Source of the DNA: SZUA-309 sp965215995
GTDB lineage: Bacteria; Pseudomonadota; Gammaproteobacteria; Pseudomonadales; Azotimanducaceae
Assembly: GCA_965215995.1 (NCBI GenBank)
Contig: OZ244128.1
Location: forward strand, 496,001 to 560,000
Length of the DNA stretch: 64,000 bases
Reading direction: 5' to 3'
Shown: positions 24,588 to 33,528 of the stretch, one piece after another
How the letters are laid out: every line of letters begins with the position of its first letter
Numbering within the stretch: the stretch's first letter is position 1
Notes under the pieces: generated by a model
Told to the model about the DNA's origin: nothing
Seen by the model: only the letters and a program-made list of their open reading frames with translations
Database searches by the model: none
Made by a program: the position numbers and the translations under genes

Positions 24588-25058
24588 ATGGCCGAGCGCT
24601 TTTCGGATTTCGAGACCGATGCGCCGGAAATCGCGGCGGCGTTCAACCGGTTGCTGATCAGCAACGAAGTTGCTTTCCTGGCGACAGTCAGCGGCAACGG
24701 CAAGCCTCGACTGCATCCGTTCGTACCGAAAGTCGTCGATGGGCTGTTGCTGGCCTTCATCATGGACGATTCACCCAAGCTCAGAGATCTGGATGGGAAC
24801 GGCAACTTTGCCCTGCACACGTTACCGGGCGACCAGGACGAGGAGTGCTGTCTCAACGGGCAGGCCCGACGAGCGGATCAGGCGCTGTTCGAAGCCGCAG
24901 CCAACGCCATGGGATTCGCCACCGGCGTGGACGAGCACCACATTCTCTTCGAGTTTCGGATCGAACGAGCGTTGTGGACACGCTGGCTCGACTTCGGCAC
25001 ACCGGGCCATCGCCCTTCGCGGCGAGGTTGGCGCGAGGCGCGCGGGCAGCTCGCGTAG
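24588..25058 (+). CDS. Pyridoxamine 5'-phosphate oxidase-like flavin protein
   Basis: The 156-residue protein is of the split-barrel FMN/F420-binding fold. The diagnostic strand is NEVAFLATVSGNGKPRLHPF (24-43), with the DDSPKLRDLDGNGNFALHTL loop after it. Members are pyridoxal enzymes, F420 reductases or general stress proteins. The gene starts two bases after the LLM oxidoreductase stop, so it is coupled. Its C-terminal tail is Arg/Gly-rich (HRPSRRGWREARGQ). Confidence 0.82.
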   Translation: MAERFSDFETDAPEIAAAFNRLLISNEVAFLATVSGNGKPRLHPFVPKVVDGLLLAFIMDDSPKLRDLDGNGNFALHTLPGDQDEECCLNGQARRADQALFEAAANAMGFATGVDEHHILFEFRIERALWTRWLDFGTPGHRPSRRGWREARGQLA

Positions 25059-25077
25059 TTCTGCGTTTGGAGTCACC

Positions 25078-25833
25078 ATGGCTGAAAACAACGACACCTC
25101 CATGGACAGTGACGGCCACTTCGGTAAGGACGTCGCAGCCACCTATGACGATGACCGCGCGATCTTTCGCCCCGAGGTGGTCGATCCGGTCGTCGACTTC
25201 CTGTATGGGCTTGCGGGGAGCGGACCGGTGCTTGAATTCGGAATCGGCACCGGCCGAATCGCCATACCCCTCGCCCAACGGGGGATTGAGGTTTGCGGTA
25301 TTGATCTGTCCAAAGCCATGATCGACAAGCTAAGAGAGAAACCCGCCGCGGCGACGCTGCACAGCGAGGTTGGCGATTTCGCAACGACTCGAATGGATCG
25401 TTCCTTCTCTCTCGTTTACCTGATATTCAACACCATCAGCAACCTGACCACGCAGGAAGCACAGGTTGCGTGCTTCCGAAACGCCGCCGCGCACCTCCAG
25501 CCCGGCGGTACCTTCGTCATCGAGCTCTTCATTCCAAGGCTGCAATGGTTACCGCCTGGCGAGACGAGACTCGCCTTCGACGTAAGCGAACGGCACTGGG
25601 GCATCGATGAGTATGAGGTCGCGACTCAATCACTGACTTCACATCATGTGGTGTTCACCGGGGATCGAACTCGTCGCATGTCCATACCGTTTCGATACGT
25701 GTGGCCAGCTGAACTGGACCTGATGGCTCAACTTGCTGGAATGAAGCTGAAAGCGCGATGGGGTGGCTGGAACAAAGAGCCATTCACGCGCGACAGCACC
25801 AGTCACGTATCGGTATGGGAGAAGGTGCATTGA
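25078..25833 (+). CDS. Class I SAM-dependent methyltransferase
   Basis: The start ATG at 25078 follows TTTGGAG and gives 251 residues; upstream frame extension is shadow. Motif I is VLEFGIGTGRIAIPLAQRG (about 51-69), motif post-I is GIDLSKAMID, and the FNTISNLTTQEAQVACFRNA segment is typical of small-molecule class I enzymes. It is the third gene of the run LLM-PNPOx-methyltransferase, 19 bases after the PNPOx stop. No substrate can be stated. Confidence 0.85.
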   Translation: MAENNDTSMDSDGHFGKDVAATYDDDRAIFRPEVVDPVVDFLYGLAGSGPVLEFGIGTGRIAIPLAQRGIEVCGIDLSKAMIDKLREKPAAATLHSEVGDFATTRMDRSFSLVYLIFNTISNLTTQEAQVACFRNAAAHLQPGGTFVIELFIPRLQWLPPGETRLAFDVSERHWGIDEYEVATQSLTSHHVVFTGDRTRRMSIPFRYVWPAELDLMAQLAGMKLKARWGGWNKEPFTRDSTSHVSVWEKVH

Positions 25834-25851
25834 GCGAACGTTTGCACTGAT

Positions 25852-26727
25852 TCAATCATCCGCTCTCCCAGCCAGCGCATCCGCAAAGGCCAGTACCCGC
25901 CGAGCCTCCGCTGCGTGCAGGTTCTCGATGAGCCGACCATCCAGCTCCGCCACCCCTTTCCCTTCGGACTGGGCTTTCGCCCAGACCGCCAGCACCGCCC
26001 GAGCGTCTTCGACTTCGTCATCACCGTAGCCGAACACCTCATTGGCAGGTTCCACCTGGGAAGGATGGATCAACGTCTTGCCGTCGAATCCCATGGCACG
26101 CCCCTGCTCACAGGCCTCCCTGAAACTGTCGAGATTGCGGAAGTCCAGGTGCACGCCGTCGAGCACGTCGACACCCGCTTCCCTTGCCGCCAGCACACAT
26201 TGCTGCAGGGCAAATGCAAGGTTGCTGCGACTCGGCGTGTGCTCCGCCCTGAGCTCCTTGACCAGATCACTGGTACCCATGACAAGACATTGAACACGCG
26301 CGGAAGCTGACGCCACCTCACGCACGTCGAGAACCCCTTTCGGGGTTTCGATCATCACCCAGATCGGCAGATGGGCGGCACCGCTCGAATCCATTTCGGC
26401 AATGATCTCCTCGACCTGTGCGACCGACTCCACTTTCGGGAAGAGCACCGCCTGCACTGGCAGGGCGGCGGCAATCGCAAGATCATCCTTTCCCCAGGGC
26501 GTGTCCAGACCATTGATTCGAACGATGAGCTCCCGATAGCCATAACCGCCGCCGTTCACCATGGCCGCCACCTGCCCCCGCGCCTGCGCCTTAACGTCCG
26601 CCGCTACCGCGTCTTCGAGGTCGAAGATGATGGCGTCGCAATCGAGGCTCTTGGCCTTTTCCATGGCACGCTCATTGGCGCCAGGCATGTAGAGAACTGA
26701 TCGTCTCGGACTGAGCGTTTCGGTCAT
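25852..26727 (-). CDS. HpcH/HpaI aldolase family CoA ester lyase
   Basis: The 291-residue protein is of the CitE/malyl-CoA lyase fold. N-terminal RSVLYMPGANERAMEKA, acidic metal-binding IIFDLEDAVAA, FPKVES, VMIETPKGVLDVREVA and the C-terminal FDGKTLIHPSQVEPANEVFG are all CitE-like hallmarks. The Mg-binding Glu in MIETPKG and the Asp in LDGVHLDF fit. It cleaves 3-hydroxyacyl-CoA esters (citramalyl- or malyl-CoA type). The gene is convergent with the methyltransferase. Confidence 0.9.
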   Translation of the reverse strand: MTETLSPRRSVLYMPGANERAMEKAKSLDCDAIIFDLEDAVAADVKAQARGQVAAMVNGGGYGYRELIVRINGLDTPWGKDDLAIAAALPVQAVLFPKVESVAQVEEIIAEMDSSGAAHLPIWVMIETPKGVLDVREVASASARVQCLVMGTSDLVKELRAEHTPSRSNLAFALQQCVLAAREAGVDVLDGVHLDFRNLDSFREACEQGRAMGFDGKTLIHPSQVEPANEVFGYGDDEVEDARAVLAVWAKAQSEGKGVAELDGRLIENLHAAEARRVLAFADALAGRADD

Positions 26728-26812
26728 GGGTCGTTCCGGGTATCACCACTGCACAACGGCAAGTGTATGCAAACTACCGGACGAATACCCGGCATCCCCA
26801 GAGAAGCTGACT

Positions 26813-27310
26813 TCAGCCACGCGGCACTCGGTGCTGGGTCGATGGCCTATCTTGAGATCGCTGCCGCATCCGCTCCAGCGCCCGGGCCCGCTGCTCGGGT
26901 GTCAGCGACTGAAACCGCTCACGCAGCCTGGCGCGTTGCTCCGGGGACATCTTGCGAACCTGATCGAGGCGCGCCCGTACGCGCCGCTGCTGTTCCGGTG
27001 TGAGCGAGCGGAAAGTCTCCATGCGTTGTCTGAGCTGCTGCTGCCGCTCAGGCCCGAGATTCTGCCAGCGCTGAAATCGCTTCATCGATGAACGCCTTTC
27101 TTCCGGGCTCATGGCAAGCCAGCGCTCGCTGCCTGTCTTCAGACGTGCCTGTTGCTCCGTGCTCAGACTCGACCAGCTGGATTCATAGTTGCGGAGAACC
27201 CGCTGCTGTTCCCGGCTGAGATCAGACCAGGATTCTGCCCAGCTGGCCGCCGGTGCCGCGCCAAGCAGCATCAGGCTGATCAGGACAACGAATTTCAGAA
27301 GATGACTCAT
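26813..27310 (-). CDS. DUF3106 exported protein
   Basis: The 165-residue protein has a signal peptide (LISLMLLGAAPAASWA). The mature part is a repetitive, Arg/Gln-rich helix with LTPEQQRRVRARLD, MSPEQRARLRERFQ and LTPEQRARALERMR, the hallmark of DUF3106. Such repeats are related in look to Spy/CpxP. It sits at the end of the sigma-factor operon, overlapping the gene before it, and starts after GAGGTG. Role: inferred periplasmic envelope-stress partner. Confidence 0.85.
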   Translation of the reverse strand: MSHLLKFVVLISLMLLGAAPAASWAESWSDLSREQQRVLRNYESSWSSLSTEQQARLKTGSERWLAMSPEERRSSMKRFQRWQNLGPERQQQLRQRMETFRSLTPEQQRRVRARLDQVRKMSPEQRARLRERFQSLTPEQRARALERMRQRSQDRPSTQHRVPRG

Positions 27311-27573
27311 GGCAACACCTCTTCAATATGCTCCGAACCGGGCGGCACACCATCGGCCGGAACCGGTTCCTCTCCGTCTGCACTGGCTGCGGACGTCTCA
27401 GGCACGAGAGCACCTTCAAAGTCCAGCGGATCCAGCAGCTTTTTTTCGCCCGCCTCTTCCACCTCGACCATGCCGCCCAGAAACTCGAGAAAGCCCAGGG
27501 GCAGCGATTCTTCCGCACCTGCTTCGGCCACGCTCACCATGAACAGGCTCAGCAACATCAGACTACCCCGCAC
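27307..27573 (-). CDS. Small exported acidic protein in sigma operon
   Basis: This 88-residue protein starts at GTG 27573 (an ATG at 27558 is also possible), giving a short signal peptide LMLLSLFMVSVAEAGA. The mature part is acidic, with EVEEAGEKKLLDPLDFE, and Pro-rich at the end. It overlaps the genes on both sides, so it is part of the operon. No family recognised. Confidence 0.62.
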   Translation of the reverse strand: MRGSLMLLSLFMVSVAEAGAEESLPLGFLEFLGGMVEVEEAGEKKLLDPLDFEGALVPETSAASADGEEPVPADGVPPGSEHIEEVLP

Positions 27574-27937
27574 CCTGAGACTCTTCTTCCAGCCAGGCCA
27601 GAAACTCCAGCTCCTCCAGCAGCTCCAGATCCTGGACCACCGCGACTTCCGGTGCGCTGATCAACGGCAGGGCCGGATCTTCCGGGGTGGACAGGCCAAC
27701 CCAGAGCGCAATGGCTGCTACCGAAGCGGCTGCGGCCACTGCCAGCCCTCGCGGCGCTAACAGTGCAGCAAGCGACCAGCCTTGAGTGCCCGTTTCCGAA
27801 TCCTCGAGAATCGCAACCGCATCCCGACGGCTGGCCGCCAGCCGGCTTCGCACGTCCGCAGGGAGCTGCTCCCGTTCGGCACGAAGCGCCGCTTGAACCG
27901 CCTCCTCGAGATGTCCGTCCTTATCCGATTCAGCCAT
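27563..27937 (-). CDS. Putative anti-sigma membrane protein (DUF3619-like)
   Basis: The 124-residue protein has a cytoplasmic N-terminal half (residues 1-60) with sigma-binding-type helices (QAALRAEREQLPADVRSRLA). One membrane helix follows (APRGLAVAAAASVAAIALWV) and a periplasmic acidic tail (LELLEELEFLAWLEEE). The start codon follows directly on the sigma-factor stop (TAA-ATG). Order and length fit a DUF3619-like anti-sigma, as in sigma/DUF3619/DUF3106 operons. That assignment is inferred from context. Confidence 0.72.
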   Translation of the reverse strand: MAESDKDGHLEEAVQAALRAEREQLPADVRSRLAASRRDAVAILEDSETGTQGWSLAALLAPRGLAVAAAASVAAIALWVGLSTPEDPALPLISAPEVAVVQDLELLEELEFLAWLEEESQGAG

Positions 27938-28471
27938 TTACACATGCTCCTTCAGTCGCTCTCGCAGAACACCCAGTGCCCGAGAGTAATGTGTTTTTAC
28001 GCTGCCCTGGGAACAACCCATGGCCTGTGCCGTCTCCGCGACGCTCATTCCTTCGATCGACCGCAATAAAAATGCCTGCTGCTGGCGCAGTGGCAGATTG
28101 CTGATAGCTGCCTGCACCTCATCGGCCGCACCATCAGCACGAACCGAGCGCATGGGATCAGCTGCCGCGCCATCAACGGCCTGATCAATCTGATCCACAC
28201 CGTCCCGGACCGATTCAGCGAACAGGCGCCGTCGAACGGTGGATCGCCGATGCCAGTCCCGGATTCGATTCTGCAGAATCCGGAAGAACAACGGCCGCCA
28301 CTCAATCACCGGTTTTCTGCCGTACTTCCGGGCCAGCGTGAACATGGCATCCTGCACCAGATCCAACGCTTCGTCGGTATCGCGTACTGCATAACGAGCC
28401 AGCTGAAAGGCCGAGGCTTCCACCTCGGCCAGAAACCGGTTCATCTCTGCTGCCTGATTGGCTTTGCTCAT
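27938..28471 (-). CDS. RNA polymerase ECF sigma factor
   Basis: The 177-residue protein has region 2 at about 25-85 (AVRDTDEALDLVQDAMFTL and WRPLFFRILQNRIRDWHRR) and region 4 at 115-170 (LPLRQQQAFLLRSIEGMSVA, AMGCSQGSVKTHYSRAL). It is a sigma-70 family regulator controlled by the anti-sigma gene immediately downstream. The likely signal is envelope stress, since the two later genes are exported. Codons and start (MSKANQ) are unremarkable. Confidence 0.88.
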   Translation of the reverse strand: MSKANQAAEMNRFLAEVEASAFQLARYAVRDTDEALDLVQDAMFTLARKYGRKPVIEWRPLFFRILQNRIRDWHRRSTVRRRLFAESVRDGVDQIDQAVDGAAADPMRSVRADGAADEVQAAISNLPLRQQQAFLLRSIEGMSVAETAQAMGCSQGSVKTHYSRALGVLRERLKEHV

Positions 28472-28547
28472 CGTTCTCCTCGAACGGCGACCCGGGAAGT
28501 ACCGAGTCGCCGCGCTCTGGGATGCGCTCTATGGCCATCGCCTGCAG

Positions 28548-30398
28548 CTAGTCTATCTCGACGAACTGGAAAGAAGCCCGAGCAGTTTCGATCTCATCGC
28601 CAGCCTCTGAAGCCGAGTAGCGACCATGCACGCTCATGAACTTCAGCCCGTTTCCTGCCTGCAGCTGGCGCAGCACTTCATCTGCCAGATCCGCGAAGGT
28701 CCGGTACAGGTGGATCTCCCTTCGGCCGTTGCCGTCACCGCTGCGTACTGCGACGGCGTAGATCCCCCGCCCCGATTCCGGTGCTGTCAGGACTACGCTT
28801 TCGAGCGGATTGGTGGCATCGAGAGGCACGCCTCGCACCTTCAGCACGGAACGTGCAAGCGTCAGATCCACGCCGATGCGATCGCTGGAGATGCCTGTGG
28901 TGGGATCGGCTGGATCCTCCCAGACGGCACCCAACGCAGCACCCCGGTTGTCGATCGCGAGATCGAATACGGAGAGCGCAAGGAAATCTGCCGGTGCCTG
29001 ACCAAAGCCATTCACATGACCTCGAACGCGCACCAGATCACCTTCAGTCACACTTGCCAGCGTAAGACCAGCGGTGTCCACCTGGTAAGCCGAAGGATCC
29101 GCATCGTTGTCGCCATCAATACCGGTGCCGCTGAAATCAAAGGCTTCCGGTCGGAGGGCGTTGAGAAAATAGAGATCGAGGACCAGCTCATCCGTCGCCA
29201 CCACATCCGCGGTCAGCTGACTGATATTCATTCTTACGCGGCCTTCCGACACGTCCAGCGTCGTGTCGTCAACGAGCTCGCCAAAAGCGGTGACACGCTG
29301 ACCGACGGAAACGCTGTCCTTGGTTAAAGTGTCGTTGGCAAGGCCAAGCGCCGTAACGGTGGTTTCATCACCAATCTGCACGGTGAGCTGCCCGCGCCGC
29401 GCAAGCACGCCATCGGCATATTCGATCACCACACCGGAGAGGGTCAGACTGTCACCACTGCGGGCGATAACAGATCCCCTGGCCACGTCGTGCTCAGTCC
29501 AGGGCACGCTGCTCCCGGCAAGCACCGTCTCAGCGGTCATCGAGCCAGCTTCGATCATGCCGCCGGCAACCACCGGTATCTCTGCATCGATGCGCGTCAA
29601 GTCGTTGAGTGCAGCAAGGCCATCCGCGCCTTCGTAAGTCACGCCATCGATTTCGTAGAGCGTGGCGTCAGTCACCGAGCAAACAAGCGAGCCGAACTCA
29701 CCACGACGATGGCGGAACGGCCGCACGTTGAGCGTGACGGTTTCTCGAGCTTCGTCCACCTCACTCAGAATGCCACGCAGTCTGTGGCTTCGATCGGTTT
29801 CCAGCTCGGCACTGGCGAGCAGGAACGGCTGGACCGTCACCACCGGGGGTGTCGCCGTCAGATCAATCGTGTTCGAGGCATCCAGATCGAAATCCAGGCT
29901 GAACGCCGCAGGCACACCAGGCCGGATCACGATGGCGTCAGAATCCATCAGCTCCAGGCTGACCTCCAGCGTGCCGATCGGATCACCGGCTTCGTCCTGC
30001 ACGTCAGCCTCATGTAACTCGCCGGCCTCGTCCTGCACGATCACCGAGGCATCCGTGTAATCGAGTATCAGAGTGGCCTGCCGGTATCGACCGGTGGGCA
30101 CCGTTGCGATCGTCAACAGCTCGGTGACCTCCGTCAGCTCTGCGAAATCCACCTCTGTGCTCATCGGCAAGGTCTCGACGATGGTGCCGTCGACCCGTTC
30201 CAGCACGATGGAAGAGACAGTTACCGTGTAACTCGCGAAATCCCCTTCCGCGTCGGTGAGGGCGAGAATGACCTGGCCGGTTTCTTCCTCCGCACCGCTG
30301 TCAGCGACAGACGTCGGGTTGCTACCACCCCCACCGCCGCCACAACCCAGCAGAAGGGCCAACACGGCCGCCCAGAATCCATACTTCAATCCAGACAT
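28548..30398 (-). CDS. DUF4382/DUF5666-type exported lipoprotein
   Basis: The ATG at 30398, preceded by CGGAG, starts a lipoprotein signal (FWAAVLALLLGC with Cys at 19, then a Gly-rich linker). Residues ~40-170 match the DUF4382 beta-domain (GQVILALTDAEGDFASYTVT, then SIVLERVDGTIVETL). The rest has DUF5666-like repeats, a series of beta modules typified by VDEARETVTLNVR. Total 616 residues. It lies beside the ECF operon but 76 bases from the sigma gene's start and in the same orientation. Probable outer-membrane-bound, function unknown. Confidence 0.78.
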   Translation of the reverse strand: MSGLKYGFWAAVLALLLGCGGGGGGSNPTSVADSGAEEETGQVILALTDAEGDFASYTVTVSSIVLERVDGTIVETLPMSTEVDFAELTEVTELLTIATVPTGRYRQATLILDYTDASVIVQDEAGELHEADVQDEAGDPIGTLEVSLELMDSDAIVIRPGVPAAFSLDFDLDASNTIDLTATPPVVTVQPFLLASAELETDRSHRLRGILSEVDEARETVTLNVRPFRHRRGEFGSLVCSVTDATLYEIDGVTYEGADGLAALNDLTRIDAEIPVVAGGMIEAGSMTAETVLAGSSVPWTEHDVARGSVIARSGDSLTLSGVVIEYADGVLARRGQLTVQIGDETTVTALGLANDTLTKDSVSVGQRVTAFGELVDDTTLDVSEGRVRMNISQLTADVVATDELVLDLYFLNALRPEAFDFSGTGIDGDNDADPSAYQVDTAGLTLASVTEGDLVRVRGHVNGFGQAPADFLALSVFDLAIDNRGAALGAVWEDPADPTTGISSDRIGVDLTLARSVLKVRGVPLDATNPLESVVLTAPESGRGIYAVAVRSGDGNGRREIHLYRTFADLADEVLRQLQAGNGLKFMSVHGRYSASEAGDEIETARASFQFVEID

Positions 30399-30511
30399 GC
30401 GAATACTCCGAATGCGTTGCACATACAGAGAACAACGCCCGAGGCGTCAATCGGTTGACAGGATCGGAGAGACTTTAAGAGGCGCGAGCAAACGCCAATT
30501 AAGTTGGCCGT

Positions 30512-30925
30512 TTAACGGCTTTCGGGATTGATGTGACTCGGAACGGAGAAGAACGCCGTACGGCGTGCGGCACGGGCCTCACGGCAGGGCGCTTTCAAGC
30601 GGCAGCTGTAATCGGAAAGGATGGGAATCATTACGAAGGCGCTGAGCAGCAAGCAGACTGCGGCCCAGCCGTACTGGGTGGTGTACCAATTGGCTTTGAG
30701 CGTCGGGACGACGAGGAAAAACAGGGCGAAAAAGAAAAACATCATGCCGGTGGTGGCGATGGCCAGCACTCTTGATACAGGTATGGAGATTTCAGATTTG
30801 AGCGTTATCAGCGCCAGCACCGCAGCAACGGAATAGGGCAGCCAGGCGAACGGTTCAGGAAACGGGATGTGAATGAGCGCCAGCAGCACCAGAACACATG
30901 CGATGAATCCGTGAATGTATTGCAT
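30512..30925 (-). CDS. Four-helix membrane protein with basic tail
   Basis: The start at ATG 30925 gives 137 residues; the track's longer frame continues into repeat DNA. Helices are at about 2-20 (QYIHGFIACVLVLLALIHI), 25-43 (AWLPYSVAAVLALITLK), 50-73 (VLAIATTGMMFFFFALFFLV) and 80-100 (YGWAAVCLLLSAFVMIPIL). A Cys/Arg-rich cytoplasmic tail follows. It resembles the short tail of transmembrane proteins of the DUF4345-like kind, but this is uncertain. Confidence 0.66.
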   Translation of the reverse strand: MQYIHGFIACVLVLLALIHIPFPEPFAWLPYSVAAVLALITLKSEISIPVSRVLAIATTGMMFFFFALFFLVVPTLKANWYTTQYGWAAVCLLLSAFVMIPILSDYSCRLKAPCREARAARRTAFFSVPSHINPESR

Positions 30926-31359
30926 AAGCTCGAACCGCCCCCTTCCGCTGGCTCCGCGTCCATGCTCCTGTAGCTGCCCGGCATCTCGCCCGGCGCCGCG
31001 CTGACTACCGTGTCTGCGGCTTTTATCTATGCTATCTGTGCTATCAGTACTATCTCTACTACCAGTACCCGACCGAGCTATGCCCGGCTCGTCCGTTTTT
31101 TCACGCGAACCCTTCAGAAACCCAGGAAAATCGCGCTTATTTCCTTTCTGCTGCGCCTTATTCAAAGAGATCATCCTGCTTCAGTCAACCACTTTGTTAC
31201 GGTTGGTGACATTTCCTCTGTTCGGCTACCAATCTACTCATACTTAGAGCCGATTCTGACGCTTTCAACCTACGCTTCCAGCGGCTTTTCCACGTTTTTC
31301 CAGCAGATTCCAGTGTTTTTATGCCTTTTTCGTCGATTTTCAAGCTTTCTTATAACAAG
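30926..31359. other. AT-rich intergenic region with 9-bp repeats
   Basis: No gene is convincing here, though a minus-strand frame spelling DSTDSTDSID runs into the membrane-protein gene. The strongest feature is the 9-bp repeat array at 31024-31068. The 31100-31350 part is T-rich on the plus strand and carries no recognisable signal. Confidence 0.5.
31024..31068. repeat. Five degenerate tandem 9-bp repeats
   Basis: Units TATCTATGC, TATCTGTGC, TATCAGTAC, TATCTCTAC and TACCAGTAC follow head to tail. They share the TGCTAT/GTACTAT core with the 12-bp array at 7703-7750, so the two may be related minisatellites. Confidence 0.7.
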
Positions 31360-32154
31360 TCAACCTATTTGCGCAGACTGGCCGCCGTCCACGGGCAGAT
31401 TCACGCCGGTGATGAAACCGGCTTCATCTGAGGCGAGAAACAGAGCGGCATTCGCCACATCCCAGGCCGTACCCATTTTGCCGCCAAGCGGCACCCGGGC
31501 GTTACGCTGGGCAATCAGGGTTTCCCGATCCGCGCCTGCTGCCACGTTTCCCTCGATAGCCATGGGTGTTTCCATCAGGCCCGGCATGATCACGTTGGCG
31601 CGGATGCCGTAGCGTGCGTTCGCTGTTGCCAGCGCGTGGGTGTAGGCGTTGAGCGCCGCCTTGGATGATTTGTAAGCCACCAGGCCAACGGCACAGACTG
31701 CGGCAACGGAAGAAATGTTGGTTATCACTCCACTCCCACGCTCACGCATACCAGGCAGCGCATGCTTGCAGAGGAACATCACCGCTTTCACGTTCGTCTC
31801 GAAAATCGCCTCCCAGGCGGACTCCGTCATGCTGGTCACACCTCGGTCGCCGCGACCAATTCCGATGTTGTTGTGCAGGATGTCGATCTGACCTAACCCG
31901 GCCTCGCACCCGGCAATGACCTCCTGACAAGCCGACTCACGGGTCACGTCAGCCTCCACGACAATCCCGCTACCGCCTTCCGCCTCGATCATCGCCAGGG
32001 TTTCCTCGGCCGAAGCGCGATTCACATCCACACAAGCCACCTTCGCCCCTTCCTGGGCGAAGCGGATAGCGGTGGCTCGGCCGTTACCGATGGTGTCTCC
32101 GGGCGTCTGGCCAGCGCCGACCACAACCGCCCTTTTGCCGCTTAGACGTCCCAT
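31360..32154 (-). CDS. SDR family NAD(P)-dependent oxidoreductase
   Basis: This 264-residue classical short-chain dehydrogenase starts at ATG 32154 after AAGGACTGCC. Motifs are the Rossmann TGxxxGxG-like GAGQTPGDTIGNG, the NNIGIG in place of NNAG, catalytic Ser in TNISSV and YKSSK, and a C-terminal GVNLPVDGGQSAQ. The extra residues in the glycine loop (GQTPGDT) match a known SDR subgroup. Its first 13 bases overlap the 3' end of the CMD gene. Confidence 0.9.
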   Translation of the reverse strand: MGRLSGKRAVVVGAGQTPGDTIGNGRATAIRFAQEGAKVACVDVNRASAEETLAMIEAEGGSGIVVEADVTRESACQEVIAGCEAGLGQIDILHNNIGIGRGDRGVTSMTESAWEAIFETNVKAVMFLCKHALPGMRERGSGVITNISSVAAVCAVGLVAYKSSKAALNAYTHALATANARYGIRANVIMPGLMETPMAIEGNVAAGADRETLIAQRNARVPLGGKMGTAWDVANAALFLASDEAGFITGVNLPVDGGQSAQIG

Positions 32155-32696
32155 CCTGGCAGTCCTTCATCGGCTTGCACGCCGAAGCTGTTCAGTGCCA
32201 TGGAAACCAGATTGTACTGACCGACCGTAAAGACCAGGTCCATCAATTGCTGCTCGCTGAGATGAGCGGTCAGCGCCTGCCAGGTCTCGTCACTCACGTG
32301 GGCATCCTCGTGCAGCTCATCGGTGGCTTTGAAGAGCAGACGGTCGAGCTCAGTAAGTCCCGGCGTGTCCGGACCTGTTTTGCAGCTACGGATCTCCTCG
32401 TCCGACATGCCGGCATCCCTGGCGATGATCACATGCTGCCCCCACTCGTAGCCGGACTGGCAGAGATAACCGATCCTGAGAATGACGAGTTCCCGTTCGC
32501 GGATCGCGAGCGTCGACTTGCCGAGCACGTGATTGGCAAACACCATCCAGCGCCGGGCCAGATCCGGGTGGTTCGCCAAGGTTCGGAAGATATTCAGTAC
32601 CCAGCCGCGGTCGACGAAAGGTTTGAGCAGCGCTTGCGCCTTCTCGTCCCACTCCTCTTCCGACAGCGCTTTTATTCTTGGTTCGTTTAGACGCAT
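32142..32696 (-). CDS. Carboxymuconolactone decarboxylase family protein
   Basis: The start ATG at 32696 follows GGGAGG and gives 184 residues; the longer frame is shadow. An AhpD-like fold with the family core ANHPDLARRWMVFANHVLG and RERELVILRIGYLCQSGYEW is visible. The expected CxxC is changed: only one Cys (LCQSGYEW) lies there, and the second position is Gly, so it is not an AhpD-type peroxidase redox pair. It overlaps the SDR gene, and is divergent from the enoyl-CoA hydratase gene. Members can be decarboxylases or hydrolases. Confidence 0.85.
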   Translation of the reverse strand: MRLNEPRIKALSEEEWDEKAQALLKPFVDRGWVLNIFRTLANHPDLARRWMVFANHVLGKSTLAIRERELVILRIGYLCQSGYEWGQHVIIARDAGMSDEEIRSCKTGPDTPGLTELDRLLFKATDELHEDAHVSDETWQALTAHLSEQQLMDLVFTVGQYNLVSMALNSFGVQADEGLPGWDV

Positions 32697-32739
32697 GATC
32701 CCTCCCAATGAGAACGTCGATTCGTCAAGGGAAGAGCTT

Positions 32740-33510
32740 ATGACCGTCAACATCGAGAAGCGAGCAAAGATCACCATCGTCACCATCAATCGGCCGGCCG
32801 TCAGAAATGCGGTAGATGGTCCCACCGCCGGTCTGCTAGCCGATGCCTTTCGCGAGTTCGAGGCGGATGAAGATCAGTCGGTCGCCATCCTCACCGGCGC
32901 GGAAGGTACCTTCTGCGCAGGGGCTGATCTGAAGGCGGTGGCGGAGGCACGCGGCAATCGGATGCGTGAATCCGGCGATGGACCCATGGGTCCTTCCCGC
33001 ATGCTGCTCTCGAAACCTGTGATCGCAGCGGTGGAAGGGCACGCGGTGGCCGGTGGGCTGGAGCTGGCCGCCTGGTGCGACCTCAGGGTGGCCTCGGAAG
33101 ACGCGGTGTTCGGTGTCTACTGTCGGCGTTGGGGAGTGCCGCTGGTGGATGGCGGCACCATTCGACTGCCCAGGCTGATCGGCATGAGTCATGCCATGGA
33201 CCTTATCCTGACCGGCCGCGGGGTCTCCGGCGAGGAGGCTAAGCAGATGGGACTCGCCAACCGGCTGACGCCAAAAGGGCAGGCGCTCGAGGGGGCGCTG
33301 GAGCTGGCAGAGCAACTCTGTCGGTTTCCGCAGCTCTGCATGCGCAACGATCGCATGAGTGCCTATGAGCAATGGCCCCTGCCCCTGCACGATGCGTTGC
33401 TGCATGAGACGCGTTTGGGTCTGCAGGTAATCCGGTCGGGAGAAACCCGGGAAGGGGCCAGCCGCTTTGCCGCCGGTGCCGGCCGGCACGGCGACTTCCA
33501 GGACATCTGA
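32740..33510 (+). CDS. Enoyl-CoA hydratase/isomerase family protein
   Basis: The ATG at 32740 follows AGGGAAGAG and gives 256 residues. The crotonase fold has the oxyanion-hole motifs GAEGTFCAGADLKAV (54-68) and AVEGHAVAGGLELAAW (102-117). One of the two usual acids is seen near CRRWGVPLVDGGT (Glu replaced by Arg/Trp-Gly context), so hydratase activity is not certain; isomerase or related functions remain possible. It is divergent from the CMD gene across 43 bases. Confidence 0.88.
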   Translation: MTVNIEKRAKITIVTINRPAVRNAVDGPTAGLLADAFREFEADEDQSVAILTGAEGTFCAGADLKAVAEARGNRMRESGDGPMGPSRMLLSKPVIAAVEGHAVAGGLELAAWCDLRVASEDAVFGVYCRRWGVPLVDGGTIRLPRLIGMSHAMDLILTGRGVSGEEAKQMGLANRLTPKGQALEGALELAEQLCRFPQLCMRNDRMSAYEQWPLPLHDALLHETRLGLQVIRSGETREGASRFAAGAGRHGDFQDI

Positions 33511-33528
33511 AGGGTCGAAAGTCTCCGC

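Noticed and set aside
31074..31105. CGAGC/GCTCG hairpin before a run of Ts
   Set aside because: The stem is only five base pairs and the T run is four bases away; no plus-strand gene lies upstream.
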